Source: Blastocatellia bacterium (GTDB taxonomy: Bacteria > Acidobacteriota > Blastocatellia > UBA7656). From it: DNA of 9,694 nucleotides. Shown one piece after another: positions 1-6,464 of this stretch. The stretch spans positions 1 to 9,694 of the forward strand of contig JAKEHD010000407.1 in assembly GCA_022615215.1 (NCBI GenBank), given 5' to 3'. The notes below the pieces were generated by a model. The model was not told the DNA's origin. It saw nothing but the letters and a program-made list of their open reading frames with translations, and made no database searches. Every line of letters starts with the position of its first letter. Position 1 is the first letter of the stretch. The position numbers and the translations under genes are program-made.

Positions 1-11
1 ACGAATGAAAA

Positions 12-40
12 GCGGCGTCCGGGCCGCCGCACTCCAAATA
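12..40 (-). repeat. Hairpin repeat, copy 1 (terminator-like on minus strand)
   Basis: Stem GCGGCG (12-17) pairs with CGCCGC (25-30) around a 7-nt loop and is followed by ACTCCAAAT. Read on the minus strand it is a GC stem followed by TTTTC, like an intrinsic terminator. The same flank (CCGCACTCCAAAT) and the same preceding AAAAGCGG recur at 6591-6619, where the stem sequence differs but still pairs. Its position, about 400 nt beyond the end of the ubiD gene on that strand, makes it a possible distal terminator. A mobile or dispersed REP-like palindrome is equally possible. Confidence 0.6.
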
Positions 41-79
41 AAATCGCCTGGCGGTGAGCTTGATGAAAAGTTTCAATCC

Positions 80-471
80 ATGCCGCGCAGAGTATATCTC
101 TTACACTGAAGCTGTAAAAGATTCATATAGTGCTGATGCGCTTTATGGGAGAAACGCACTACGGTGTCTTTGATCGCCCCTTGATCGAGTCTGCGCTGGC
201 GCATCCTCAGCAGGCATCGGCTTACGAAAGGGCAGACCTCATACGCCAGGCCGCCACGCTCTGTTACGGACTTATCAAGAATCATCCCTGGGTCGGAGGC
301 AACAAGAGAACGGCCACTGCGATTGTCCGGGAATTTCTTAAGCGTAGCGGAATTAAAATGACTGCCTCGACCCAAGAGATTGTCGAACTTGTCCTGGCAA
401 TCGAGGATGCTCGTTTCGGAGTTGAATTCTTCAAAACACTAATCCCGTCAAAGCCCAAGTTTCGGCCATAG
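80..471 (+). pseudogene. doc: Doc-family (Fic fold) toxin gene with frameshifted N-terminus
   Basis: The intact frame runs from GTG 130 to TAG 471 (113 residues) and matches the death-on-curing/Doc family: RPLIESALAHPQ near residues 17-28, then the Fic motif HPWVGGNKRTA near residues 52-62. Family members are usually about 125-130 residues; Doc proteins phosphorylate elongation factor Tu. The missing start is visible in other frames: ATG 80 gives MPRRVYL in frame 2, YTEAVK follows in frame 3 (102-119), and IHIVLM continues in frame 1 (from 121). Two extra single bases, near 101 and 120, would explain this, so the gene is either inactivated or mis-sequenced. The motif has W for the usual F and G for the acidic/Asn residue before GN; I recall G as tolerated in relatives. 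No antitoxin is visible in the 79 bases upstream. The 3' end overlaps the convergent ubiD gene by 24 nt. GTG 130 has no clear ribosome site. Confidence 0.75.
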
Positions 472-1896
472 CTGGTCTATGCGTCGGCGCACCTCTTCAC
501 TCATTTCAAGCTCTTTGGGCCAGGGCCGGTCGAAGCCTTCGGATTTCCATTTGCGCGTGCCATCTATGCCCATCTTGGAGCCGAAGTTGGGCAGCCGCGC
601 CGAATGGTCCAGTTGATCCACAGGGCCGAGCATGAATTGTATGTCGCGCTCAGGGTCTATATTATTGAGAACCCGCCAGGCTACCTGATTCAGATCGCGA
701 ACGTCCGTGTCTTCGTCCACGACCACTATGCATTTGGTGAACATCGCCTGGGGAAGCGACCATATACCGTTCATAACCTTTCGCGCCTGTCCGGGATAGT
801 TCTTTCTTATAGATACGATCATCAGGTTGTGAAATACGCCCGCAAACGGCATGTGATAGTCGACTACTTCGGAAAACTGCCGCTGCATGAGCGGAAGAAA
901 TATCCGCTCTATCGCCTCGCCCATCCAGCAATCTTCCATAGGCGGTTTGCCTACTATCGTCGTTTGATAGACAGGGTTCTTGCGATGCGTGATGCAGGTG
1001 ATGTGAAAGACAGGGAACTCGTCTTCCAAAGAGTAGTAACCCGTGTGATCGCCGAACGGACCTTCCGTTCTCCGCTCGGACGTATCGACGTAGCCTTCGA
1101 GCACTATCTCCGCGTTTGCGGGCACCTCCACGTCTACGGTTTCGCACCGGACCATCTCGACGGGCTTTTCGCGCAGGAACCCGGCTATCATCATCTCATC
1201 GAGGTCTTCGGGCAGAGGCATTATGGCTGAAAACACGGTTATGGGGTCTGACCCGATGGCCGCGCCGACTTCGAGGCGGCCTCCTCCTCCGCGCCTCAGA
1301 TTGCGCAGGTGCTGCGCGCCGTGTTTGTGTATCTGCCAGTGCATGGCCGTCGTGGTCTCGTCGTAGACCTGCATGCGATACATTCCGCAATTGCGCTTTC
1401 CCGTCTCAGGATTTTTAGTGAAGACGAGCGGCATGGTGATGAAAGGTCCGCCGTCTTCGGGCCAGCACTTGATTATGGGGAGGTCGAAAAGCGAAAACTT
1501 CCCTTCCCTGAGAACTCTCTCTTTACAGGGACCGTCGCGCACCACTTTGGGAAACATCCGTCCGACTTCGGCCAGGCGGGGCACCATCTTGATCTTTTCG
1601 ATGAGTCCCTGCGGCGACTTCACATCGGTCAACTCCGTGATGCGTTCGGCGATCTCGGAGTAATCGTTTACGCCTAAAGCCATGAGCATACGTTTGCGGC
1701 TGCCGAGAGCGTTGATGAGGACGGGGATGGAATGACCTCGGACCTGCTCAAAAAGCAGGGCCGGTCCTCCCTGCTTGGACACGCGGTCGGTAATCTCTGT
1801 GATTTCAAGCTCTGCGTCCACCTCCTGGCGTATGCGTTTGAGTTGGCCCGCTTTTTCGAGCGCGCGAATGAACTCTCTAAGGTCTTCGAAGGCCAT
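448..1896 (-). CDS. ubiD: UbiD-family prenyl-FMN-dependent decarboxylase
   Basis: A 482-residue protein, close to E. coli UbiD (about 497), which it resembles from end to end. UbiD enzymes use prenylated FMN, made by UbiX, to decarboxylate aromatic or unsaturated acids; UbiD itself acts on 4-hydroxy-3-polyprenylbenzoate in ubiquinone synthesis. Visible hallmarks are EITEITDR and GGPALLFE (31-50), CWPEDGGPFIT (144-154), NCGMYR (169-174) and EGPFGDHTGYY (278-288). Placing it on fungal Fdc1 by motif gives N169, H192 and E234 as metal/cofactor ligands and R174, E278 and D283 as the catalytic R-E-E/D set; all are present, so it should be active. The substrate is inferred: a quinone precursor is the default, since menaquinone-pathway paralogues look alike. 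ATG 1896 follows a heptamer array with only a weak ribosome site. No ubiX lies in the window. Confidence 0.93.
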   Translation of the reverse strand: MAFEDLREFIRALEKAGQLKRIRQEVDAELEITEITDRVSKQGGPALLFEQVRGHSIPVLINALGSRKRMLMALGVNDYSEIAERITELTDVKSPQGLIEKIKMVPRLAEVGRMFPKVVRDGPCKERVLREGKFSLFDLPIIKCWPEDGGPFITMPLVFTKNPETGKRNCGMYRMQVYDETTTAMHWQIHKHGAQHLRNLRRGGGGRLEVGAAIGSDPITVFSAIMPLPEDLDEMMIAGFLREKPVEMVRCETVDVEVPANAEIVLEGYVDTSERRTEGPFGDHTGYYSLEDEFPVFHITCITHRKNPVYQTTIVGKPPMEDCWMGEAIERIFLPLMQRQFSEVVDYHMPFAGVFHNLMIVSIRKNYPGQARKVMNGIWSLPQAMFTKCIVVVDEDTDVRDLNQVAWRVLNNIDPERDIQFMLGPVDQLDHSARLPNFGSKMGIDGTRKWKSEGFDRPWPKELEMSEEVRRRIDQLWPKLGL

Positions 1897-1899
1897 ATT

Positions 1900-1934
1900 T
1901 CGTCCGTTGTCCCTTGTCCGTTGTCCGTTGTTCT
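1900..1934 (+). repeat. Heptamer array, unit TTGTCCG (left arm, locus 1)
   Basis: Five 7-bp units in strict register, based on TTGTCCG, with changes at one or two positions in some units. The array begins four bases upstream of the ubiD start codon, so it forms the 5' leader of that gene on the minus strand. The segment 1913-1930 is the reverse complement of 2132-2149 with one mismatch (18-nt arms). Seven is not a multiple of three, so the array is not a peptide repeat. Confidence 0.85.
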
Positions 1935-2120
1935 TTGCGTCAAGGTCTCGCCCGAAAGCCGATACAACGACGGATTACCAAGAATCGGCAACGGGCTGAT
2001 AGTGAATTGAGAAGGTAACACGACAGAGAGGTGAAAACAAATCCCCTACTTGCTCCGCCCTGCTTTGACTGTAGGCGTTCGTTCGTTGTGTTGTAGTTTT
2101 ATTGAAAGAGAATGTAACGA

Positions 2121-2149
2121 CGGACCACTGACAACGGACGACGGACAAG
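2121..2149 (+). repeat. Heptamer array, unit CGGACAA (right arm, locus 1)
   Basis: Four 7-bp units in register (2121-2148), the reverse complement of the TTGTCCG array at 1900-1934. It lies 12 nt beyond the stop codon of the zinc-ribbon gene on the minus strand. Together the arms could fold a transcript into a long stem with a loop of about 200 nt. The sequence between them (1935-2120) shows no gene I can support. Confidence 0.82.
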
Positions 2150-2160
2150 AAGGGCGTTTC

Positions 2161-2739
2161 CTATTTCTGCTTATGCTTATAGATGGCGGTGGCCAGTTCG
2201 GTTTTGGCGTCGAAAGTATTCTCGGCGATGTCGACCACCCATTGAGCGTGCTGATGCTTGTCTTTCAATTGAAAAGAGAAGGTCACGATAAATTTCGCTC
2301 CTCCGGCAGCATCCGGTTTCACATCCCACCCTTCGGGTTCAACAAGGCGTCCTTCATCGCGGGCTTTTTCGACCTCTTGCACAAGGGCGTCCTCAACCGT
2401 CAGCCCCTCGCGAGTCGAGGGTAGCCTGCGCACCTTATCCATGGCGAGCTGCGCATGATTATTAGGATCCACCTGAGAGGCTTGCCAGTAGGTCAGCGCC
2501 ACGTAGCTGCCCAGTCCACAAAAGATGATCGTCACCAGCGCGATCACCGCAGTGAGAACAGGGCCTATACGCCGTCGTTCCCGGTTCGACTTGGCCTTTG
2601 CCAGAGACCTGGTTGTATGCTCTTTTACTCTTACATCTTTGTTCTTGGTATAGCTGCGACCTTTGGGCGTAGCCAGCTTACAGCGCGGGCAACACAGCGC
2701 TTCAGGCGTGGTTTCAGTGCTGCATTTCGGACACTTCAT
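2161..2739 (-). CDS. Zinc-ribbon single-pass membrane protein, function unknown
   Basis: A 192-residue protein of unrecognised family. It opens with a four-cysteine zinc ribbon (C3, C6, C17, C20; CPKC then CPRC). A basic linker rich in Lys and Arg follows (about 24-58), then one strongly hydrophobic membrane segment (about 59-84), then a hydrophilic domain of about 108 residues. The positive-inside rule puts the zinc ribbon in the cytoplasm and the C-terminal domain outside the inner membrane. That domain has an extension like small periplasmic alpha/beta domains (AKFIVTFSFQLKD, then a WVVDIAENTFDAKTELA tail), but I cannot name it. The start is well supported: GGAG at 2747-2750 lies 7 nt before ATG 2739. 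It is in the same direction as ubiD but 264 nt away with a repeat between, so co-transcription is uncertain. Confidence 0.85.
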   Translation of the reverse strand: MKCPKCSTETTPEALCCPRCKLATPKGRSYTKNKDVRVKEHTTRSLAKAKSNRERRRIGPVLTAVIALVTIIFCGLGSYVALTYWQASQVDPNNHAQLAMDKVRRLPSTREGLTVEDALVQEVEKARDEGRLVEPEGWDVKPDAAGGAKFIVTFSFQLKDKHQHAQWVVDIAENTFDAKTELATAIYKHKQK

Positions 2740-2888
2740 GGGTTATCTCCAGACTCGGTCTTTCATTGTCAAGCATTTTCAGTACCACATTCGGTCAAAT
2801 TGCTCCCGGACGCAAAGCCGTTTCCAGAGCTAGACTTAGCAGGCTGTCTCAGAACTATTCATTATTGCGAAACCCAAAAAATCACAAA

Positions 2889-2937
2889 ATTTGTCATCAA
2901 GGGCCGAGTTTGGGTGACAAATGTCGGTATATGTCGG
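2889..2937 (+). promoter_or_regulatory. Candidate upstream activator site cluster for the pilin promoter
   Basis: ATTTGTCA (2889-2896) and TGACAAAT (2915-2922) form a perfect 8-bp inverted repeat with an 18-nt spacer. ATGTCGG follows twice, at 2921 and 2931, exactly 10 bp apart. The cluster lies 145-190 bp upstream of a sigma-54 type promoter. In Pseudomonas the NtrC-type regulator PilR binds clustered TGTC motifs upstream of pilA. A role here is inference from motif and position. Confidence 0.45.
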
Positions 2938-3080
2938 CGGGCATTTCCGTCTTTCCGGCAACGGGCTGCTCCGAAACCGCCTGCCGCGCCTTACCCAAAG
3001 GGAGTAAAAAAACGCGCCTTTCATAAAGCAGGCGACAATAAAAGCGGATTGTAAATCGAAGAAACGCTTCAAAACGGGGT

Positions 3081-3097
3081 TTGGCGTATGGCTTGCT
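3081..3097 (+). promoter_or_regulatory. Sigma-54 (-24/-12) promoter of the pilin gene
   Basis: TTGGCGTATGGCTTGCT matches the sigma-54 consensus at its key positions: TTGGC for the -24 element and TTGCT for the -12 element. Exactly 10 bases separate the invariant GG and GC. Transcription would start near 3108, about 40 nt before the pilin ATG. Pilin genes in Pseudomonas, Myxococcus and Geobacter commonly use sigma-54, so sequence and context agree. Confidence 0.72.
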
Positions 3098-3148
3098 CTG
3101 ATTCAGGGAGAGGGTTCTTGTGTTGAAAAGATTATGAGGTATTGAGCT

Positions 3149-3586
3149 ATGAAGGAAGAGGGATTCTCTCTTATAGAGTTACTCATGGTAGTCGCCATAC
3201 TGGGGATCATTTCGGCAATAGCTGTGCCGAACCTTCTGAATGCCAAGAAGGCATCCTATGAAGCCAGTGCTGTCAGATATCTGAAATCCTGGGTGGCGGG
3301 TCAGGAGTTGTACAAGCGGGCAAACGGAAACTATGCATACGCGGATGATGATCTGGTTATAGGGAAGTTCATAGAGAGGGCGATAATTGCCGATGGTACT
3401 GCCGATGACACAGCTTATATCTACAGCATAGATTCAAGCCCGGCTACGCCTGCCGAACAATGGTTTGGCAGAGCGAGGCGACGCTCTCCCTTAATAGCGA
3501 CCAATTCTTATTACATAGATCAGTCAGGGGTGATAAGGGGGGCTGCTGCCAATACGGCCAACGTTACCGATCCGCCTACCCAGTGA
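3149..3586 (+). CDS. Type IV pilin-like protein (class III signal peptide)
   Basis: A 145-residue prepilin. The leader is only MKEEG, followed by the cleavage site G5/F6 and FSLIELLMVVAILGIISAIA, the hydrophobic N-terminal helix that anchors the subunit in the membrane and packs the filament core. Glu10 is the conserved Glu+5 of the mature protein. PilD-type peptidase would cut after G5 and methylate F6. The mature part is 140 residues with no cysteine, so it lacks the C-terminal disulfide loop of many PilA pilins. The head has a short beta region near SYYIDQSGVIR (about 119-129) and a polar tail. The start is fixed by TGAGGT at 3135-3140, 8 nt upstream. No assembly gene (pilB, pilC, pilQ) is adjacent, so this is a stand-alone unit. 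It could be a major pilin, minor pilin or type II secretion pseudopilin; length and lack of cysteines do not decide. Confidence 0.9.
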   Translation: MKEEGFSLIELLMVVAILGIISAIAVPNLLNAKKASYEASAVRYLKSWVAGQELYKRANGNYAYADDDLVIGKFIERAIIADGTADDTAYIYSIDSSPATPAEQWFGRARRRSPLIATNSYYIDQSGVIRGAAANTANVTDPPTQ

Positions 3587-3618
3587 AGATTTTTTGTAAC
3601 AGGCCATAACCTCAGGAC

Positions 3619-3669
3619 GATGAAGGGCGCGTTTACGGTCGCACAGAGCGGCCTCCGCGCCCTTTCATC
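3619..3669. terminator. Imperfect hairpin downstream of the pilin gene
   Basis: GATGAAGGGCGCG (3619-3631) pairs with CGCGCCCTTTCATC (3657-3670) with one bulged base and a loop of about 25 nt. It starts about 33 nt past the pilin stop, between convergent genes. There is no clean T-run after it, so it could stabilise the pilin mRNA 3' end or weakly terminate rather than being a canonical intrinsic terminator. Confidence 0.5.
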
Positions 3670-3680
3670 TCTTTGCAATC

Positions 3681-3714
3681 AGCCATCCTATTCAGCTATC
3701 AGCTATCAGCTCTT
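3681..3714 (+). repeat. Heptamer array, unit AGCTATC (left arm, locus 2)
   Basis: AGCCATC at 3681, then AGCTATC at 3694 and 3701 and a degenerate unit at 3708. The first step is 13 rather than 14 bases, so one base has been lost. The unit is the reverse complement of the GATGGCT units at 3826-3874, making an inverted pair. Confidence 0.75.
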
Positions 3715-3715
3715 T

Positions 3716-3779
3716 AACCACCGTATTACACAGATTTCACAAAAGATTTCTGTCTGTGTCATCAGTGTAATCTGTGGTT
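3716..3779. repeat. Inverted repeat between the locus 2 heptamer arms
   Basis: AACCACCGTATTACAC (3716-3731) pairs with GTGTAATCTGTGGTT (3765-3779), imperfect by two or three positions in the middle. ACACAGA (3728-3734) can pair instead with TCTGTGT (3753-3759), giving two mutually exclusive folds. A separate perfect hairpin, GCCGGG/CCCGGC with a GACG loop, follows at 3781-3796. Confidence 0.65.
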
Positions 3780-3825
3780 GGCCGGGGACGCCCGGCAGCG
3801 GTTCCGTTCCTCCTCTATCCGCACT

Positions 3826-3874
3826 GATGGCTGACGACTGACATCTGATGGCTGAAGACTGATGGCTGACGGCT
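3826..3874 (+). repeat. Heptamer array, unit GATGGCT (right arm, locus 2)
   Basis: Seven 7-bp units in unbroken register. Three are exactly GATGGCT; the others differ by one to three bases but keep GA at the start and CT at the end. The array ends 5 nt before the stop codon of the aminotransferase gene on the minus strand, so it is the first thing transcribed beyond that gene. Confidence 0.88.
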
Positions 3875-3879
3875 GCCCC

Positions 3880-4995
3880 TCACTGTAGCTTTGAGATGAA
3901 GTCGCTTGTGAGATCAAGCCCCGCGCGCAGGTAATCGGGGTCCGAGCCGTAGCCGATTCTCAGGTAATTGCCCATAAGAAAATGCTCGCCCGCTACGATC
4001 AACACGCTACGATCCCGTCTCAAGCTCTCGACCAATTCCAGCGAATTCACATCGAGGTCATACCGCATGTAAACGATGGCTCCCGCTTGCGAATCGATCA
4101 TCGAAAACAGTCCGTCGTGACGGTCTACCCACTCGCGAATGATCGGATAGTTGGAATTGAGAATAACCCTCGTGCGCTCAAACAGCTTCTGACGATTTTC
4201 AGGTCTGAGGGCTACGCGGGCCAGCAGGTCGCTCGCCATCGAGGGACCTATGGTTGTGTAGTCGTGATAAGACCATGCACGCGCAACCAGTTCGGCAGTC
4301 GATACGATCCACCCGATTCTAAGCCCCGGCAGCCCGTAAGCTTTCGATAGTCCGCTCGTTACGATGAGCTTGTCATACCTGCCCCAGAAGGAAGGCGTCA
4401 AATCGCCCGACCTCTCAGCCCCGCGATAGACCTCGTCTACGAGAAGCCACGCGCCCGCACGCCGCGCCGCCTGCACGATACGGTCCATCTCTTCTTCCGT
4501 CAATATAGCGCCCGTCGGGTTGTTGGGATTGCAAACGGCTATGAGTTCTGTCTTCTCGGAGACGGCGCGGTCGAGTTCATCGAGGTCGGGTGCCCACCCG
4601 CGTTCTTCGATCAGGTGAAAAGGCTTCACCTCGGCCCCGAACGAACGCACGAGTCCCCATAGTTGCATGTAATTCGGCAGCATCATAACCACTTCGCTGC
4701 CGGGACCGGCAATCATCCAGCTTACTAGAAAATTCGCTTCCGAAGTGCCTGTGGTCACGAGGACGTTCTCTTCGGCAGCGCCTTCATACATAGAGGCAAT
4801 CGCGCGTCTCAGGTCAGGCGTCCCGTTCGACTGGCCGTAGCCGAGTTCTATTCTGAGCAGAGCCTCACGGTCTTCCCGGTCGGGGATGAGATCGCCTATC
4901 GCTACGGGGTGGACGCCGCTTTCCGAGAGATTGTAGCGGACGACGTTCTCCCAGGTTGATTGCATGCGCTCCATAGCGAACTCTTCGAGTTTCAT
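3880..4995 (-). CDS. Class I/II aminotransferase (fold-type I PLP enzyme)
   Basis: A 371-residue protein from ATG 4995, a normal length for this fold. Hallmarks in order: LGYGQSNGTPDLRRAIA (51-67), TGTSEANF (82-89), NPNNPTG (156-162, N159 contacting the PLP ring), VDEVY (186-190, D187 to the pyridine nitrogen and Y190 to its oxygen), SGLSKAYGLPGLRIGW (214-229, Schiff-base K218 and phosphate-binding R226), and NYLRIGYG (343-350, R346 for the substrate carboxylate). All catalytic residues are present, so it should be active. The amino acid or amine substrate cannot be read from the sequence; relatives include aspartate/aromatic aminotransferases and capreomycidine synthase-like enzymes. The frame stays open another 142 codons upstream, but that part crosses the divergent promoter and the neighbouring gene. 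GGGAGG at 5000-5005 supports ATG 4995. It is divergent from the FAH-family gene, with which it may share regulation. Confidence 0.92.
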   Translation of the reverse strand: MKLEEFAMERMQSTWENVVRYNLSESGVHPVAIGDLIPDREDREALLRIELGYGQSNGTPDLRRAIASMYEGAAEENVLVTTGTSEANFLVSWMIAGPGSEVVMMLPNYMQLWGLVRSFGAEVKPFHLIEERGWAPDLDELDRAVSEKTELIAVCNPNNPTGAILTEEEMDRIVQAARRAGAWLLVDEVYRGAERSGDLTPSFWGRYDKLIVTSGLSKAYGLPGLRIGWIVSTAELVARAWSYHDYTTIGPSMASDLLARVALRPENRQKLFERTRVILNSNYPIIREWVDRHDGLFSMIDSQAGAIVYMRYDLDVNSLELVESLRRDRSVLIVAGEHFLMGNYLRIGYGSDPDYLRAGLDLTSDFISKLQ

Positions 4996-5097
4996 GAGTC
5001 CTCCCATATAAACTGATATGACTGACGAGCGGATTGACCAGCATAGACCAGAGGCCGCCCGGCCTTCAACCTGTGATGCGGCAAAATTTCTTTTCTC

Positions 5098-5106
5098 TGC
5101 TATAAT
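5098..5106 (+). promoter_or_regulatory. Extended -10 promoter for the FAH-family gene
   Basis: TGCTATAAT is a perfect extended -10 element (TGnTATAAT). No good -35 sits 16-18 bp upstream, which extended -10 promoters tolerate. Transcription would start near 5113, giving a leader of about 35 nt with AGGAG at 5135-5139, 8 nt before ATG 5148. Confidence 0.62.
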
Positions 5107-5147
5107 CACCCGTCTCGCTTTATAAACCAGAGACAGGAGAGCCGGAG

Positions 5148-6089
5148 ATGAAACTGTTATCGATGAAGTCGGAAGGAGGCGCTCGCGCCGGTATAGTGAT
5201 AGGCGAAGATGTTCTGGACGTGACGGGGTTTTGCAAAATCCTGGAAGAAAAAGGCGAGCAAGCTTCATCGCCGCATCCTCCACTTGAAGGCGTTTATCAT
5301 GACGCTCTGGATCTTTACCTCTACGGCATGGAGCGATTGAAGCCCTTAGTGTCACAATTGGAAAATGATCCGCAGCTTGCCGGCGAATTGAAGGCGAGCG
5401 GGGCGCTTCGTCCGCTCGCATCGGTCGAGTTGAATCCTCCTGTGATAGCGCCGGGAAAGATTCTGGCCGTGGGCTTGAACTATGCCGCGCACGCCGCCGA
5501 GCAAAACATACAGCCGCCCGCTTCTCCTCTGATCTTCTCGAAATGCACGACCGCGCTCACAGGTCCGGGCGACCCGATAATTCTGCCGCGCATAAGCGAC
5601 CGCGTCGATTATGAGGCCGAGCTTGCCGTAGTGATAGGCCGCGAGGCAAAGTCCGTATCACGCGAGCGCGCGTTCGATTATGTGGCGGGCTACACGATAA
5701 TGAATGACGTTACCGCGCGCGACCTTCAACGAAACGAGCGCCAGTGGACCCGCGCCAAAGGGCTCGACACGTTCGCCCCATGCGGTCCCTGGCTTGTGAC
5801 CGTAGATGAGCTAGAAGACCGGCACTCCCTGAGCGTCCAATTATGGGTCAACGGCGAATTGCGCCAGAGTTCCGATACCGACGATCTGATATTCAAGATA
5901 CCTGAAGTGATAGAATTCATCTCTCAAGACCTGACGCTGCGGCCAGGCGATATAATTACAACGGGCACGCCCTCAGGCGTTGGAGTCTTTCTTGAGCCGC
6001 CTGTATTTTTGAAAGCGGGAGATCGGATAGAGATCGAAATCGGTCAGATAGGAAGGCTCGCAAACACGGTCGTCGCGCAAGGAGAGTGA
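5148..6089 (+). CDS. Fumarylacetoacetate hydrolase (FAH)-family enzyme
   Basis: A 313-residue protein. The first 95 or so residues form a variable N-terminal domain, and the FAH catalytic domain starts at KILAVGLNYAAHAAE (104-118). Metal ligands of the family are visible: E156 and E158 in DYEAELAVVIG and D187 in MNDVTARD. The conserved K204 (RAKGLDTFAPCGPW) and ITTGTPSGVG (270-279) follow. Members hydrolyse or isomerise acylpyruvate-type compounds (fumarylpyruvate, 5-oxopent-3-ene-tricarboxylate, 2-keto-4-pentenoate) and also include oxaloacetate decarboxylases and tautomerases, so the substrate is open. The cytoplasmic metal enzyme probably works in degradation of aromatic or amino-acid carbon, perhaps with the divergent aminotransferase, which could make a 2-oxo acid; that link is inference. 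The gene ends 10 nt from the convergent small gene. Confidence 0.92.
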   Translation: MKLLSMKSEGGARAGIVIGEDVLDVTGFCKILEEKGEQASSPHPPLEGVYHDALDLYLYGMERLKPLVSQLENDPQLAGELKASGALRPLASVELNPPVIAPGKILAVGLNYAAHAAEQNIQPPASPLIFSKCTTALTGPGDPIILPRISDRVDYEAELAVVIGREAKSVSRERAFDYVAGYTIMNDVTARDLQRNERQWTRAKGLDTFAPCGPWLVTVDELEDRHSLSVQLWVNGELRQSSDTDDLIFKIPEVIEFISQDLTLRPGDIITTGTPSGVGVFLEPPVFLKAGDRIEIEIGQIGRLANTVVAQGE

Positions 6090-6099
6090 AGGGCCGCCG

Positions 6100-6336
6100 T
6101 CAAAGGTTATTTTCGCGGCGATTTTTCGGGCGGTCGCGGTAAAGCTCTGCGGGCTTGGACGCGGGCGGCATGGTTTCGACGACCATGTAGTCGGGTATCT
6201 GAATCTGTATCTGATCGCCGAGAGAGTTGATTCGAGGAATCTCCCATACGATACCGCTCCATGTCGCCAGGTCGAAAGACTCGGGGTCATCCGGCGCTCC
6301 GCGAATTCTGATCCAGGCTTGTTGACCTTTAATCAT
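6100..6336 (-). CDS. Small hypothetical protein (78 aa)
   Basis: I do not recognise the family. The 78 residues contain QAWIRIRG, then WSGIVWEIPRI and an alternating QIQIQIP strand, and end in a Pro/Arg-rich hydrophilic tail, so a small all-beta domain with a disordered tail is plausible. No signal peptide, membrane segment or cysteine is present. The composition looks protein-like (balanced acidic and aromatic residues), unlike most shadow frames here. The ribosome site is poor: GAG about 6 nt before ATG 6336, followed by a run of A. It is convergent with the FAH-family gene and 282 nt downstream of the AAA+ gene on the same strand, but a terminator-like hairpin and heptamer foldback lie between, so an operon is doubtful. 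Confidence 0.55.
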   Translation of the reverse strand: MIKGQQAWIRIRGAPDDPESFDLATWSGIVWEIPRINSLGDQIQIQIPDYMVVETMPPASKPAELYRDRPKNRRENNL

Positions 6337-6464
6337 TTTTTACTCGGCCACACCCTTCTTATTCTACCTCACCACCAATGGTTGCCACGAGGAAGGGGCA
6401 TCGGGACTTGCTAATACAAAGTGCCACACTTGCGCAGAGGTTTTCAAGTCAGGGGCCAAGGGGG

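Larger units (their letters stand above)
2765..3148. other. Long non-coding control region between the divergent zinc-ribbon and pilin genes
   Basis: No credible gene on either strand; open frames here lack ribosome sites and family-like sequence. It contains the TGTC cluster, a short hairpin of CGCCT with AGGCG near 3015-3035 inside an A-rich stretch that could suit a DNA-bending protein, the sigma-54 type promoter (3081-3097), and the pilin ribosome site. Confidence 0.6.

Noticed and set aside
604..1230. 208-codon plus-strand frame inside ubiD
   Set aside because: It lies antisense to a clearly recognised, full-length UbiD gene; the His/Arg/Tyr-rich composition is typical of a shadow frame.
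2838..2862. TTAGCAGGCTGTCTCAGAAC, which recalls insertion-sequence ends
   Set aside because: No matching inverted end, target duplication or transposase fragment was found within the window.
2836..3072. 78-codon minus-strand frame in the pilin control region
   Set aside because: No ribosome site, no recognisable domain, and it overlaps the regulatory motifs.
3620..3841. 73-codon plus-strand frame after the pilin gene
   Set aside because: It runs through the palindromes and heptamer arrays; the sequence is explained by those repeats.
4996..5421. Open frame extending the aminotransferase by 142 codons at its N-terminus
   Set aside because: The extension runs through the divergent promoter and into the FAH-family gene, resembles no family domain, and a strong ribosome site marks ATG 4995.
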